Counted from the stretch's first letter, positions 1-11,582 are shown. The stretch is 64,000 bases of DNA from Clarkia xantiana subsp. parviflora (GCA_036873135.1 JAPTYO010000015.1:10333683-10397682); one strand, 5' to 3'. Made by a program: numbers and translations. The notes: generated from the letters alone by a model not told the origin.

Positions 1-486
1 CCTGAATGATTGACCCTGTCACGATGACGAGGGGCCCCGAGCGGTGACACAACGAGACAACTCTGGAGTCCCCGACGGGAGTCGGGACTCGTTATCAGAG
101 GATAAGGCCAAGATATGCGGGGCGTGGCCGAGATACGCGCAACGTGGTTAAGATACACGGAGCGTGGCCGAGATACGCGGGGCATGGCTGAGATACACGA
201 GATCACGTCCGAGATATGCGGTATACGGGCTAACCACCCCCAACGGTTCGCCAGGTACCTGAGGCATCTCTTTGCCTATAAAAGGGCAGGAGATCACCTC
301 AGAAGACTTACGTTGAATTCAATATATTTTGAGATTACTGCTTGCCAGTCATACGAGATACTCATTTAAGCATCAGAGAGGGATTCTGGGTCACCGCCCG
401 GTCTATCCCCTCTTGCAGGATTGCGTGGAGCAAAGGAGCTAGGATTGCCGTCAAAGTCCGTACCGGAGTTCCACCGTGATCCAACA
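1..486 (+). mobile_element. LTR-like fragment of an unidentified LTR retrotransposon
   Basis: There is no credible coding sequence here. The stretch looks like the promoter half and 3' end of an LTR. A TATA-like motif (TATAAAAGG) lies near 277, followed by a leader-like region, and the block ends in CCAACA at 486, a plausible ...CA LTR terminus. The left end lies outside the window and I found no second copy inside it. The family is unknown, and the LTR call is inference from layout. Confidence 0.4.
111..225 (+). repeat. 20-bp tandem repeat (about 5.5 units)
   Basis: Units beginning AGATA(C/T)(G/A)CG and ending in a variant of CGTGGCCG follow each other at 111, 131, 151, 171 and 191, then at about 212 after a 21-bp unit. 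The array lies just upstream of the TATA-like motif of the LTR-like fragment, where U3 enhancer-type repeats often occur. A regulatory role is inference. Confidence 0.75.
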
Positions 487-942
487 CTTTGTAACCCTAA
501 TTTGAAATATAATTTTGCCGAATTTGTTGTCAATTTGCTATGGTAGTGTTAATTTTTTCAGGTCAAGATAATTATGCTTGTAATTTTTTTTATAGGGAAG
601 ATCCATCAATGCGCCGTGTGGAAAGAGAGCAGTGATGAAGTTCCAAAAAAATGGTGCATTTGAAAGAAAAACTAGAGAGTGTTAAACCTCAACTCACTAT
701 GAATCAGCCGAATATATTTTGATAGTTGCATTAATAATTGTTTGTATTGTTTTATTCTTAGTCTCATGAAGATTGTTGAGATCAAAGTTTCTTGGCCCTA
801 GCTTTCAGGAATAGATTTCAGGATATCGCCTTGTATTAATCTCTTAGGTATCTATCTCGACCTCACAAGGTACCCAGTTTTCTTTGTGGAGTTTTTGGTG
901 GCGTCAACCTGAATGATCAACAATACTATGACAAGACAAGCA
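487..942. other. Gene-free spacer with a decayed gypsy B LTR end (774-905)
   Basis: No ORF or RNA gene is supported. Positions 774 to about 905, starting TGTTGAGATCAAAG and containing GATATCGCCTTG, resemble the first 130 bp of the gypsy B LTR seen at 943, 58491 and 63153, so this is probably a degenerate LTR end. Positions 487-773 show nothing I recognise. Confidence 0.4.
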
Positions 943-1718
943 TGTTGTAGGGATCAAAATGACGTGCCTTGAACTTCTGGTAATGGACTTTGAGATCTCG
1001 CATGTGGCTAGCTCCTTTAGGTATCTGTGTCGACCTAGAGGTGACTTAGTTTCCTTTAGGTGCTTTGTGAAAGGCGAGGACCTGAATATGGGTGGGGATG
1101 GCCTCTGATTCCACTCCGAAGCTTAAGTCAGTAATGAAATATAAGAGAATACTTTAAGAAGTATATGAATATCTCTGTAACTAATGAAATTACTCCTCTA
1201 TTTATAGGGGAGGAGTACCGACTTTAATATGGCGGCAAGCTTTATGCTTTGATTGGATGCTTAGTGGCGGTGGCTGCCTTTTTCTGAGTGGTGGAGAGGG
1301 ACAGTGGTGTGTCAGCAGGTGACAAGCAGGTTGCCACCTCCTTATTCCTTAGTGTTGAAGGTTTCTTCATGGTGGCTGAAGTAGGTGACAAGCAGGTCGT
1401 CACCTCACCATTCCTTAAGAGGAAGGTTTCTTCATGGCGGCTGAAGTAGGTCGCCACCTGTCCTTTCCTTAAGAGAAATGGTTTCCTCATAGTGCTAGGC
1501 TACCGACTCGACTCATACCATAAGAGGGAGGGTCTTTGATTAGCCTTGTCGTCATCCTTCGGATATTCATCTTGGTGGTCGATATCCTCTTTTTATCGGT
1601 GTCAACTATTTATCTTTATACTCTTAATTCAATCGTGACTAGTCGTCTGCTCGCCTTTTGAGGGTTCAGACTTTGGCATCATCGATTCTTGTGAGGCCGT
1701 CTTGAATCATATCCAACA
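943..1718 (-). mobile_element. LTR of gypsy B family (3' LTR by position)
   Basis: Read on the minus strand it starts TGTTGGATATG (at 1718) and ends ...CTACAACA (at 943), so it is bounded by TG...CA. It shares the terminal GGATCAAAATGACG region, the minus-strand TATAAATA promoter motif (about 1198-1206) and CAGGTCGCCACCTG-type subrepeats (about 1325, 1392 and 1446) with the LTR at 63153-64000. A purine-rich minus-strand stretch (CTCGGGAGCAAG) abuts it at about 1719-1730 and could be the polypurine tract, which would make this a 3' LTR. Its partner LTR is not seen on this side. Confidence 0.75.
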
Positions 1719-1789
1719 CTTGCTCCCGAGACATAAGTCATTATGCTTATAAGAAAAAGGGGTTATGTCGAGTACCTGTAATGATGAGA

Positions 1790-2505
1790 GAAGAGCTTTG
1801 ATTGTATGGAGTCAAGGAGTCAGTTGAGATTGATCTCCACTGTAGAGGCGACTTTCGGAAGTCGAGGGAGTCAGTAATGACTGATCTCATGAGTGTCGCC
1901 GACTATATGGAGTCGAGGAGTCAGTTACGACTGATCTCCTTTGTAGAGGCGACTTTCGGAAGTCGAGGCAGTCAGTTATGACTGATCTCCTGAGCGTCGC
2001 TGACTATATGGAGTCGAGGAGTCAGTTAAGACTGATCTCCTTTGTAGAGGCGACTTTCAGAAGTAGAGGGAGTCAGTTATGACTGATCTCCTGAGTGTCG
2101 CTGATTATATGGAGTCGAGGAGTCAGTTAAGACTGATCTCCTTTGTAGATGCGACTTTCGGAAGTCGAGGGAGTCAGTTATGACTGATCTCTTGAGGTCG
2201 CCCACTATATGGAGTCGAGGAGTCAGTTAAGACTAATCTCATTTGTAGAAGCGACTTCCGGAAGTCGAGGGAGTCAGTTAAGACTAATCTCATTTGTAGA
2301 AGCGACTTTCGGAAGTCGAGGGAGTCAGTTATGATTGATCTCCTGAGTGTCGCCGACTATATGGAGTCGAGGAGTCAGTTAAGACTGATCTCCTTTGTAG
2401 AGGCGACTTTCGGAAGTCGAGGGAGTCAGTTATGACCGATCTCCTGAGCGTCACCGACTATATGGAGTCGAGGAGTCAGTTAAGACTGATCTCCTTTGTA
2501 GAGGC
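1790..2505. repeat. 101-bp tandem array beside the gypsy B LTR
   Basis: A landmark block (GTAGAGGCGACTTTCGG and variants) recurs near 1845, 1946, 2047, 2148, 2248, 2299, 2400 and 2501. The spacing is 101 bp, except for one 100-bp unit and one 51-bp half unit. Each unit consists of two diverged halves of about 50 bp, both with a GAGTCAGTTA(T/A)GACTGATCTC core. The array lies directly inside the likely polypurine tract of the adjacent LTR, so it is probably the 3' untranslated region of that element. The Copia element at 2506 begins within the array. Confidence 0.85.
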
Positions 2506-3680
2506 TGTAAGCATATGGTGATGGGCGCCGTAATCGGTAGTCCATAATATGTATAGTTTACCTAATGAACTTGGGTAAATGTCACATTAGGGTAATAGGG
2601 GCTAGACCCAAATCCCAATTGACATGGGAGGCCCAAAATTGGGCCTCCCCAAATACATAGGCCGGCCGAATATTTGTGGTAGGGGTGAAATCAAAATCCG
2701 GTTGGTCCGAAAAACCGGTGAAAACCGAACCGGTCCGGACCGAAAAAACCGAATCCGCTATATGCGCTTTGGTTTTTGGTCGGATTTTTTTACTCTAATT
2801 CGGTTTTTCGGTCCGGTTCGGATTTTAAGCTTTGAGGACAGTGGAGACCGAACCGACCGTTATGCTAATTAAATATATACAATATATATTATATTAGTTG
2901 ATATTAATTAATATAATTAATTAATTAATTATATTAATATAAATTGTAAAATAGTCACTTATGAATATTAATTTTTCTAGTTGTATTTTATAATTTATTT
3001 AATTATATTAATGGAACTTATTTATCAATTCGATATGATATTGTCTATGAAAATAAAGAGAATTTTGAATGATAATTGTTAATATTGGATTTTCGGTTTA
3101 GGCCGAAAACCGAACCGAAAAAACCGTACTACCAATGGACGGTTTATTTTTCCTCAAACGGTTTTTTGGTCGAATTTTTTTAAGGGAAAAAACTGGACCG
3201 AAAAATTTAGGTACCCGACCGAAACAAGCAAAAATCCGGTCCGACCGGTCCGGTTTCACCCCTAATTTGTGGTTGGGGTAAAGTGGACATATAAATAAGA
3301 GGTGTTAGGGAAATTTTAGGCTTAATCATAATTCCCTCACAAGAGAGTTTTAGAGAGAAAAATCCTCCTCCCCACACTATAGGTTCGGCCCCGCCAAGTA
3401 CTTCACCAAGAGTGTGCCAAATTGCTTTCGAGCAAACTCTCCAGAGATCTGTCCCTGAGCCAAGAATCGATCAGAGGCTTTACTGTGGAGCTTATACCGC
3501 GTAGGGCTTCTTTCACAAGGACTTCTACGAGTTCCGACCGGAGGATCGCGAACTCCCTCGAGCAAGGATCTTGGACTACGGTTACTCTTGAGGTATGTGT
3601 AAACTTTCCGCTGCGTAATTGATATTACTAGCACATACCATGTTTAAGTTTCCGTAGTGATTATTCCCCGTAATTTAACA
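2506..3680 (+). repeat. Copia 5' LTR, enlarged by a hAT-like insertion
   Basis: It begins TGTAAGCATATGG and ends CCCCGTAATTTAACA just before the primer-binding site. The 3' LTR at 11583 matches it along its length apart from a block of about 585 bp at 2680-3264 that is present only here. A TATAAATA motif lies near 3289. The LTR end is supported by the minus-strand relative, whose LTR ends in the complement of the same CCGTAAT(C/T)(C/T)AACA sequence. Confidence 0.9.
2680..3264. mobile_element. hAT-like non-autonomous element with 8-bp TSD
   Basis: Termini are TAGGGGTGAAA and its complement TTTCACCCCTA. The flanks at 2672-2679 and 3265-3272 are both ATTTGTGG, a perfect 8-bp TSD, which is diagnostic of hAT transposition. 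Both ends are rich in CCGGTCCGGACCG-type motifs that can fold back. There is no transposase ORF. The 3' Copia LTR, which lacks this block, serves as the empty-site control. Confidence 0.9.
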
Positions 3681-3681
3681 G

Positions 3682-3694
3682 TGGTATCAGAGCC
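3682..3694 (+). other. Copia primer-binding site
   Basis: TGGTATCAGAGCC starts one base after the LTR terminus. It is the canonical complement of the 3' end of plant initiator methionine tRNA used by Ty1/copia elements to prime minus-strand synthesis. Confidence 0.92.
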
Positions 3695-4347
3695 TGTGTT
3701 AGGAGTTCATGATTTTGATAAATTGATATTCTGGAAATCTTTAATTTTGGACCGAAAATTTTAAAGTAAAAAGAATTAAAATTTTGAATTTTTAAGGGTT
3801 TATAATAGGTCTGAAATTTTCATGTTCTTGGTAAATTTGATGTTGATCTTCAAGAAAAGTGTAATATTTATCAAAATCAAACATTGGATTGTAGATCTTA
3901 TTAAAATTTGATCTTAAAATTTGACCACTTGTTCCTAATTTCATGTTTATGGCTGAACCCTAGTGAATTTACAATGTAATCTTTTTTGTTAATTTATTAG
4001 TCACCAAGGATTAAATTTCGGCCAGATTTTAAAATTATATTGTTTACCATATTTTAATTTTTTAAACTAGGTAACAATATATCTATAATTGGGAACATTA
4101 AGATAGATTCACAATAATATATAGAAATATATATCACTATCAATATATCTAAATATTTAAATAGGGTTATAGATATTATTGATAGATTTAGTTACCTAAA
4201 AGATTGAGAAAATATATTGTCAGTATATTTGTTACCATATTTAAGATATTGACAATAAATAAATAAATATATATATTATATGTTGAACCGAATTTTGCAT
4301 ATATATATATATTGTTGATTGATTTAATCTTATAGATAGAATCTTAG

Positions 4348-4423
<76 letters not shown>

Positions 4424-5815
4424 GGAAATTATTTTATATAATTAATGTTACTTGGTGGTCAAGTTAAATATTTTTGGACTTTAAAACCCTACTTAGGCCA
4501 CATGTAAACATTTCGGCCCAACCTTTAAAATTTTAATTATTGGGCCGGTCTAATAAATTAAACCGGAACGGATTTAAATCGAACCGGGTTTTCTCAATCT
4601 GTTCAACCTAATCAGGTCGGGTCGGACCGGGGTAATTAAGTGGATCTAACCAAACCGGTTTTGAGTGTTGAACCGAACCCTATTTTGTTGGACTGGTTCG
4701 GACCGAACCAAAATTTAAAATTAAAAACCGGACCGAACCGAACCGGATTTTTCGAACGAACCGGACCAAAACGGACTGAAATTGACCGAACCGAACAATG
4801 TTTTCCAAACCGAATTCAAGTCAATTAAAATAGGGATGTCAAGTTTTAAAATCCAAATATTTTTGAACCTAGAAATGGACTACACAGTGCTCATAGGGTT
4901 GCTAACCTTTATGCTATGTTTTGATTATGGGAATGGATCTCGGAGATACATGTTTTTGGGACTGGATTAATTAGAGGGCTGAATTGCAATTGTTTATTAT
5001 TCAATATGTATTTATGCATGATTAGAACTGTTGTCTTGACTAAGTCAAGCTAGCTGGATATTGCATGTTGTGGGCGGAGCCCTGGTTAAATATATGGAAT
5101 GCGCACTAGGATAGAAATGCTGTGATGGTTGTAAATGCCTAGGATTCATGTCTAGAAGCTTGCGTGATTGAATATAAGCACGAATTGCAAATCAGCCCCT
5201 AATGTTTAAAATTATTTTAAAAACGAAAACCAGTCGCCAAATATGTATGATCGATGTGAATGTTGCATATTTGACGCATATGCTAGAATGTTGAGGATGT
5301 AGTTGCATTTGACGATTTACTTCTAAGTAGAATTATGAATGCAAGCATGAGTTCATCAGAATATTAGACGCATGACGCGTAAGCATGCATGTGTGGTATG
5401 ATGAATGTTACTGGCATATGATAATTTACATGGATAGTAGAATTATGTATGCATGAGTGAATTCATCGGAATGATTTTCCAAAACAAAAAGGGCATTGGG
5501 AAAGCCAAGATCGGGTATGCTTATTTTAAAATTCCCGTTCCGGTAATTTGCGATTAAAACTGTTTTAAGAGACTGATCTATTAGATAGAAGACGGCGATA
5601 GTGTGAACTCTTTCACAGCCATATTCCATTGGTTTACTGGTGGTCGGTCGGTTTAGATGACTGAGGAATCATTATTTGTCTGATTCCATCTTAATAGGTA
5701 TTTGATGTATGCAATTCTTTCTCAAAATGTTGTTATCTCCCTGATTCTTGCATAATCATCGATGTGTTAGTCATTGTTGCGATCAACAATGTCATCTCTC
5801 AAATGAATAAGGGGG
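3695..5815 (+). other. Copia untranslated leader (gene-free)
   Basis: No coding sequence of note is present in the 2.1 kb between the primer-binding site and gag. It holds an AT microsatellite (about 4351-4418). A block of about 270 bp near 4555-4830 is dense in CCGGTT and CCGAACC motifs, like the two hAT-like insertions in this element, but I could not identify termini or a TSD there. The remainder is ordinary AT-rich leader. Confidence 0.6.
4351..4418. repeat. (AT)n microsatellite
   Basis: An uninterrupted TA dinucleotide run of about 68 bp in the Copia leader. Confidence 0.95.
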
Positions 5816-6643
5816 GTGAGGTTGAACAACAACAATTATAAGATCTCGAATAAGCGCGCAAGGATGGTAATCACCGAAATGAGAAGTTTGAAGCATCTGA
5901 CTACTAAGAAAGTCAGGTCGGAGGGAGACCTCACAGACGAACTGAAGAAGTTCCATGATGAATGGGATGCAAAGGACCAAGAAATTCGTTCCGCCTTGTT
6001 GTCACTGCTTGAGGATGTCATACTCTATGGATATGATCACTATGAGTCTGCCATGGACTTGTGGAATGGTCTTAAGGAAGGGTTTGGTGTTTACACCACA
6101 GCTCAGAAGAGATCGTTAAACATCGCTTTAGACTCATACAAGATGAATCCCAAGCACATAATGAAGGAGCATATAAGACATATGTCTAACATGCTTGAAC
6201 TCAAAGAGGCGGGAGAAATCCTAACCGACGAACAAAAGGTCCAATGCGTAATTCGATCTTTGCCTGACTCTTGGAATAGAATGAAAATGAACCTTACCCA
6301 TGCCACTCAACTCGATGACCTCGAGAAACTGCGAGTTCATCTCGAGCTGGAAGAGGACCGCCTCAAGGCTGAAAAGCCAAGAGCATAAATGCATATTGCA
6401 TCCTCGAACCGAGCTGAGCAAAAGGGTAAGCGCAAGAATAAAGACAAGGGACTTCATTTTAAGGCTAATAAACCTTTAGCTCCAAAACCTCAGAAGAAGC
6501 TCAAGCGAAAGCAATTCGGAGGCAAGAAAAGGCAGGCAAAACAGACACGTAAAGAGGAAACTCAAACGTGTTTTAGGTGTGTCGTGAAAGGACACCTTGC
6601 TATTGCCTGCACAAACCCTCCCAAGGTACGTGCTGAAGAATAA
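5816..6643 (+). pseudogene. gag: Copia gag (UBN2 type) with CCHC zinc knuckle, one internal stop
   Basis: The first 190 codons match the UBN2/gag-polypeptide family of copia elements: an ESAMDLWNGLKEGF block, then MKEHIRHMSNMLEL and LPDSWNRMKMNL blocks typical of that capsid domain. A TAA at 6386-6388 interrupts the frame. The same frame resumes at once and continues through a lysine-rich linker to a retroviral CCHC knuckle, CFRCVVKGHLAIAC (C-x2-C-x4-H-x4-C). Gag would form the virus-like particle that packages element RNA. Normal copia polyproteins run on into protease, but here the frame closes soon after the knuckle. Confidence 0.88.
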
Positions 6644-8529
6644 TGATAACCTCATAAGTTCTTCTTGGACTCCTCTTACTCGAGAGTAATTCAATTTATC
6701 TTTATTGATTACAGAACCAAGAAGGAGAACAAGCACAAACCTGAGGAACTTGCTCCGAAGATATAAAGATTGAATGAAAGACTTTATCTTTATTTGCTTT
6801 TCTAAATGAACCTCTTCTTGATTTTCAGAATAAAATACATGATGATAATAATGTTCCTTGAAATAAAGGTAACGTTTGTTATGAGCATATGAAAAATGCT
6901 CGGTCATAGTATTGATTATCATTCTTCAAGCTATTCGATCCTTTTAATTAGTTGTTTGACGCATTGATTATAAATCTTATTTTATTTATTATTACTCAAT
7001 TGAATGAAATAAACTGGAATGATGATCATGTTTGAAACTGATTGGATTAAATTGAATTAGATTCAGAAATGAAACGATTTAACCAAGGGTTTTAAACCCC
7101 AGAGTAAATTGCACCTTGCACAAGTGGACCACGATAGACGGAACACATCATTTTCATAAAATGAATTTAACAATGAAGTGTTTGAAAAAGGATGTGCTGA
7201 ATTTTCGTTTGCATTCCTTCGGAAACAACTTATTGATAACATTTACATCAGTAGAGGCTTCGGAAGCTACCACGACCTTGTAAAAGTATCAGCTGATGCA
7301 TAAGGTGAAAACCTAAAACGCTCAGTTCAGAGATGGGATAAAATCTCTAAGATAAGTTAGCAAACGAAGAAGGATTAAGTTGGTTAAACGATTTTCCTTC
7401 CATAATCCTTGAACGATAAGTCAGGCTAGGCATTCAAATTAAAAGACGCACTTCAAGAAGCACAGTTTTTATAATGTTGGAGTCATTCTATCAAAGGTTC
7501 CCTATGGGATGATGAAAGATGATTCACATTAATGTAAAATTGTGTTCCATTGATATCAGTAAGGTATGTTGCCATTATAGCTGAAAGGTGATAATGTGTT
7601 AAATAATATCACCAAGCGACATTAATTTGCGCAGTAAACACGTATTGAGGACAATAGTATGTCTATTACTCATAGAAAATACCTGTTTACAGCTTAATTA
7701 TAAAATGGTGGTCGAACATGAGACGTTACATCACTAAGTGGGCGAATTTTCCAAATGCATGAACAGTTTCAATCAACGATGTCATGATCAAACAGAGCAG
7801 AATAACGATGACAATCAGGTCCCACTTAATTCGAGTGGGAGAGATTTGAACCAGCAACTCAAGTGAATGACATGGTAAATGAGAATGGGAACATTTTCAT
7901 AGTAAATCCAGTGGGAGGAATAATCCCTACCACACGTAAACACTGTTGCTGTTGAGACGAATCAAGTTGAACCTGATAGTCATATAGCTAAACCAGGAAT
8001 GACACAACTACCTAAAATACCCATTGTTTCCAGTGGGAGTGAACCAACCATACTTGGTTCCATATCCTAGTGATCAAGGAATGCATCTCGGAAGTAAAAC
8101 CCCGAGACCAAGAGGTTGTCATAGGAAAGTTGCAAGTCAAGGTACTAGCACTGCTCTTGTTCCCAATAGAGACAATGCTCCGATAAGAAGCACTGTTCCG
8201 AGTGAGAGGATCGTTCCCAACAGAAATGATGCTACGATAAGAAGCATTATTTCGAGTGGGAGAAAAGATCCGACTAATAAATGGGACTCGCAATGCCTAG
8301 ACGAGAGTCAAAGGCAAGTATCCTATTAAGTAAGGTATAAAACTGTTGACAAGCATTGGAAAGACCTCAAGTGGAGAAATGGAGGAAAATAATAAATGAG
8401 AGAGATCGCCTAAATGAAAGCCATTATACTCTATAGTTGATTTACCTGCTAACCACAGGAGCACAAGGATAAGGTGAGGCCTGAAGTAAGGCTCACCACT
8501 GATGGAAAAAGGTCGAACAACCCGACTTA
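6644..8529 (+). pseudogene. Decayed Copia protease/integrase region
   Basis: By position this should encode protease and integrase, but no frame stays open long enough to show their active sites. A short open stretch at 8024-8329 contains a repeated motif (approximately RDNAPIRS / RNDATIRS) and is otherwise unrecognisable. The assignment rests on the intact gag upstream and RT downstream. Confidence 0.5.
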
Positions 8530-10449
8530 TTGCGAAAGGACTTACCCAATTCACGGAATGGACTTTGATAAGAGAAACTCACTGACTGTGCGTAAAACCA
8601 CGGTTAGGGCCATTAATGGTCCTGGTCGCAAGTCTCGATCCCGAGCTGCACCAAATGGATGTTAGGACCGCATTCCTCCACGGAAACCTGGAGGAAGAGA
8701 TCTACATGGAGCAACCAGAGGGTTTCATTACTCCTGGTAACGAACGTAAAGTTTGTAAAATCCAAAGGTCCATCTATGGTCTTAAACAGTTGTCTCGACA
8801 ATGGTACCGCAGATTCCACGAGGAAATTGTAGGAAACGGATTCGTGAATCTTCATGAGGATCCGTGCGTGTATTACAAGACCTCCGGGTCCAAGTATGTC
8901 ATCTTAACGTTATACGTGAAGGACATACTATTTGCTGCAAACGACATGAGTTTCATGAATAAGTCAAAGTCCTGGTAAGCATCTGTATTTGAGATGAAAG
9001 ACATGGGAGAGGCCACGTATATCTTAGGTAGGCTTGGGCAAAAAAAAACGGTCCGGCCGGACTGGTTCGGAACTGGTCTGGAACCGGACCGTTTTGAACC
9101 GGTTCGGAGTGGACCGGTCCAATTTGGACTGGTTTTTTACCCCTAAATTGGAACCAGTCCAAGGGGTATACCAAACCAGTCCAACAAACCAGTCCGGACC
9201 GGACCGGTTTTGAACCGCTTTTTAGTAATAAAAAAAAAAAAAAAAAACTTTTTGACCGAATTTTTTTTTTTTTTTAAAAAACCCAGTTTTTGACCGGTTT
9301 CTGACCGGTTTTGACCGGTTTCTGACTGGTTTTGACTGGTTTTGGACCGATTTTTATTGATAAAACCGGTCCGACATACAAAACCGGTCCAGAACTTGTT
9401 TTTTTAAAAAACAGTCCAAAACCGGTTCTGGACCGGTTCTGGACCGGTTCAAACCAGTCCAGTTTTTTTTAGACCAACCTAAGCCAAAAAAAAACCCTAG
9501 TTATTATTGGACCGGACCGTTTAAAACAGTTCCGGTCCGGTCCGGAACCGGTTCGGCCTGAACCGGTTCAGTGCCCATCCCTAATCTTAGGCATTAAAAT
9601 TGCTAGAGATCGGGCTACCCGGAAATTGTGTCTGTCTCAAGAAGCCTATATCAACAAGCTGTTGAAAAGGTTCAAATTACAGGATGCCAAACTCGTGGAT
9701 ACGCCGGTGGTATTTGGGTGCGCACTGTCAAAACGTGATGGCCCCAAGAACCTGGCAGAGCGCGAACAGACGAAGGGTGCAGAATATTTAAGCATGGTTG
9801 GTAGTTTGATGTACGCCTGCAATGCACCCGTCCGGATATCTGTTATGCCGTGGGCCTAGTAGCACGTTTCCAATCAGATCCTGGCTATCAACACTTAAAG
9901 GCTGTAAAACGAATAATTCGTTATCTGAAAGGTACTGCTGACTATGCTCTGTACTATGAGGGCGGGAAGTTAGAATTGACCGGTTACAGTGACGCCGACC
10001 ATGGTGGCGATCCGGATGATCGTAAGTCCACCACAGGGGGAGTGTTCCTCCTTGCTAAAGACGCAATTTCATGGACGAGCAAGAAGCAAACCTGTATCGC
10101 GCTGTTAACGATGGAATCGGAATTCGTAGCTCTCTCTAAGAATGCACAGGAAGCAGTCTGGCTGAAAAGGCTTCTTACTGCGCTGCTTAATGGTGACGTC
10201 GAGAGTAAACCTGTGAAGGTGTTCTCTGACAGTCAGGCAGCCATTGCGGCAGTTAAGAATCCTTAGTACCATAGTAGGACCAAACACATTGATGTGAAAT
10301 ATTTTTATGCTAAATCTATGGTAGAAGACAAAATAATCACTATGGAATACTACTCCACTGAAAATATGATTGTGGACCCATTAACTAAGCCACTACGCAG
10401 GGAGATATTCGAAAAGCATGAAAAACTGCTTGGATTGCCTAGAGTTTAG
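8530..10449 (+). pseudogene. Copia reverse transcriptase and RNase H, split by a transposon
   Basis: RT landmarks run in order: DFDKRNSLTVR at the N-side in a neighbouring frame, then HQMDVRTAFLHGNLEEEIYM, GLKQLSRQWYRRF and LYVKD (8913-8924). The catalytic box is normally YVDD, so the first catalytic aspartate is replaced by lysine. A stop follows KSKSW. The gene is then split at 9029-9583 by a hAT-like insertion and resumes with IKIARD and CLSQEAYINKLLKRF. RNase H follows with SDADHGGDPDDRKSTTGG, LLTMESEFVALSKNAQ, the DSQAAIAAV box, TKHIDVKY and a DPLTKPL tail ending near 10449. Several stops and frame changes confirm it is dead. Confidence 0.93.
9029..9583. mobile_element. hAT-like element inside the Copia RT, 8-bp TSD
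   Basis: It begins TAGGCTTGGGCA and ends TGCCCATCCCTA, an imperfect 12-bp terminal inverted repeat. ATCTTAGG flanks it on both sides (9021-9028 and 9584-9591), a perfect 8-bp hAT TSD. Removing it would rejoin the conserved YILG-IKIARD region of RT. The interior is a palindromic mass of ACCGGTCCGG-type motifs with poly-A and poly-T tracts and no ORF. Confidence 0.9.
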
Positions 10450-11582
10450 AAATGGCATGTATATGTGATCACATTTTGATATTAGAAAGTTACATTCCGT
10501 AAGCGAAAGAATTGCAACCGAGTTTATGATCAATCGACGTCATAATTTTTTGATTACATCAGATTTACGGTCTATAAACTAAGTCGTAGGAGGACGCAAT
10601 CCTCTGCCAAACTATGTCGAATGTGGGCCTTACCTAGTCACACAGGTACGATCGTCTTGTGATGGAGGGAGGCCTCCACCAAACAAGTCTGGCTAAGAGT
10701 CAGGGGGATAAACCTGATTAAGCGAGACGATTATCTAGTTTCGAAGTAACTCGACGTGATCTTCGTTTCGCATATCACCGTGATGAACTTCGTTCGTCAT
10801 TTAACCACATTCTGGGCCAGACGACAATCTGTGATAGCATTATTGAAATATCCCTTTCGTGTCAACCTAAAAGGTTCAGGTATGCTATCAATGCATGTTT
10901 CATACTACGTGTGCCAGGTCCGACCACGGGGTCACAACTCGGTTGTGCTAGGAAGGAATCCTCGTGATTCTTGCGGGCGCAAACTTCTTCACCTCGAGCG
11001 TGTGATTGATCCCGGGAGCCTTATGAAGAGGCACCCGAAGTATCCTCAAGGACTCAGAACTCATACCTAAGGTCAGGCTCAATGCTCGCTTCCCGGCGTA
11101 CGAGCGTACTGCTAAACAAAAAGACCCAGTGACCACGTCTTGAAATCGGTTGGGTTTGACTAAGGGTATGAGCGATGGGGATGGTCAAGTTCACCTGTAA
11201 TTCACCGATTCTTGTATTCACTAGGTGGCCACCAACCGGATATTAGTTGAAGGTTGTGAATACATGTACGGATGCCTTGGAGAAGTGTTCCTCTGTGAAA
11301 ACTAAGCAAATGGAGAATTATCAGTTGACCTAGGATACAACGCAGTACAATATATAAATGTTGTTTATAACAGGTTGATTAGAGAAAAGGGAATCAACGT
11401 TCCGCGGACGCTACAATACTCCTAAAAGATGAGTAGCACGATGCTTGTCGTATCCGCCGGTCGCACGGCAAACCTCGTATGAACTATTCAGAAGCATGGA
11501 GCAGATCAAAGGGGAGAAATGTTGATGCGGATTTGGACAACAATACATTAAAAGGCACTGTCTCATTCCGGCGAGTGGGAGC
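10450..11582 (+). other. Copia 3' untranslated region and polypurine tract
   Basis: No ORF in this 1.1 kb resembles a protein. The same region, inverted, is present between RNase H and the LTR of the second copy (about 55601-56750). It shares for example the ATCACCGTGATGAACTT block near 10775 and the complement near 56380. The polypurine tract is GCGAGTGGGAGC at 11571-11582, immediately before the LTR, and its complement sits at 55601-55612 in the second copy. Confidence 0.75.

Noticed and set aside
1790..2505. Regular repeats with a CRISPR-like look (also 60430-61120)
   Set aside because: Units are contiguous tandem copies without unique spacers, in plant nuclear DNA beside LTR elements. 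They are minisatellites, not CRISPR arrays.
4555..4830. CCGGTT-rich block in the Copia leader as a third hAT-like insertion
   Set aside because: Composition fits, but no paired termini or 8-bp TSD could be found.
10756..11070. 104-codon ORF in the Copia 3' region and minus-strand ORF at 56037-56303
   Set aside because: The corresponding region of the other copy does not keep either frame, so neither looks like an element protein.
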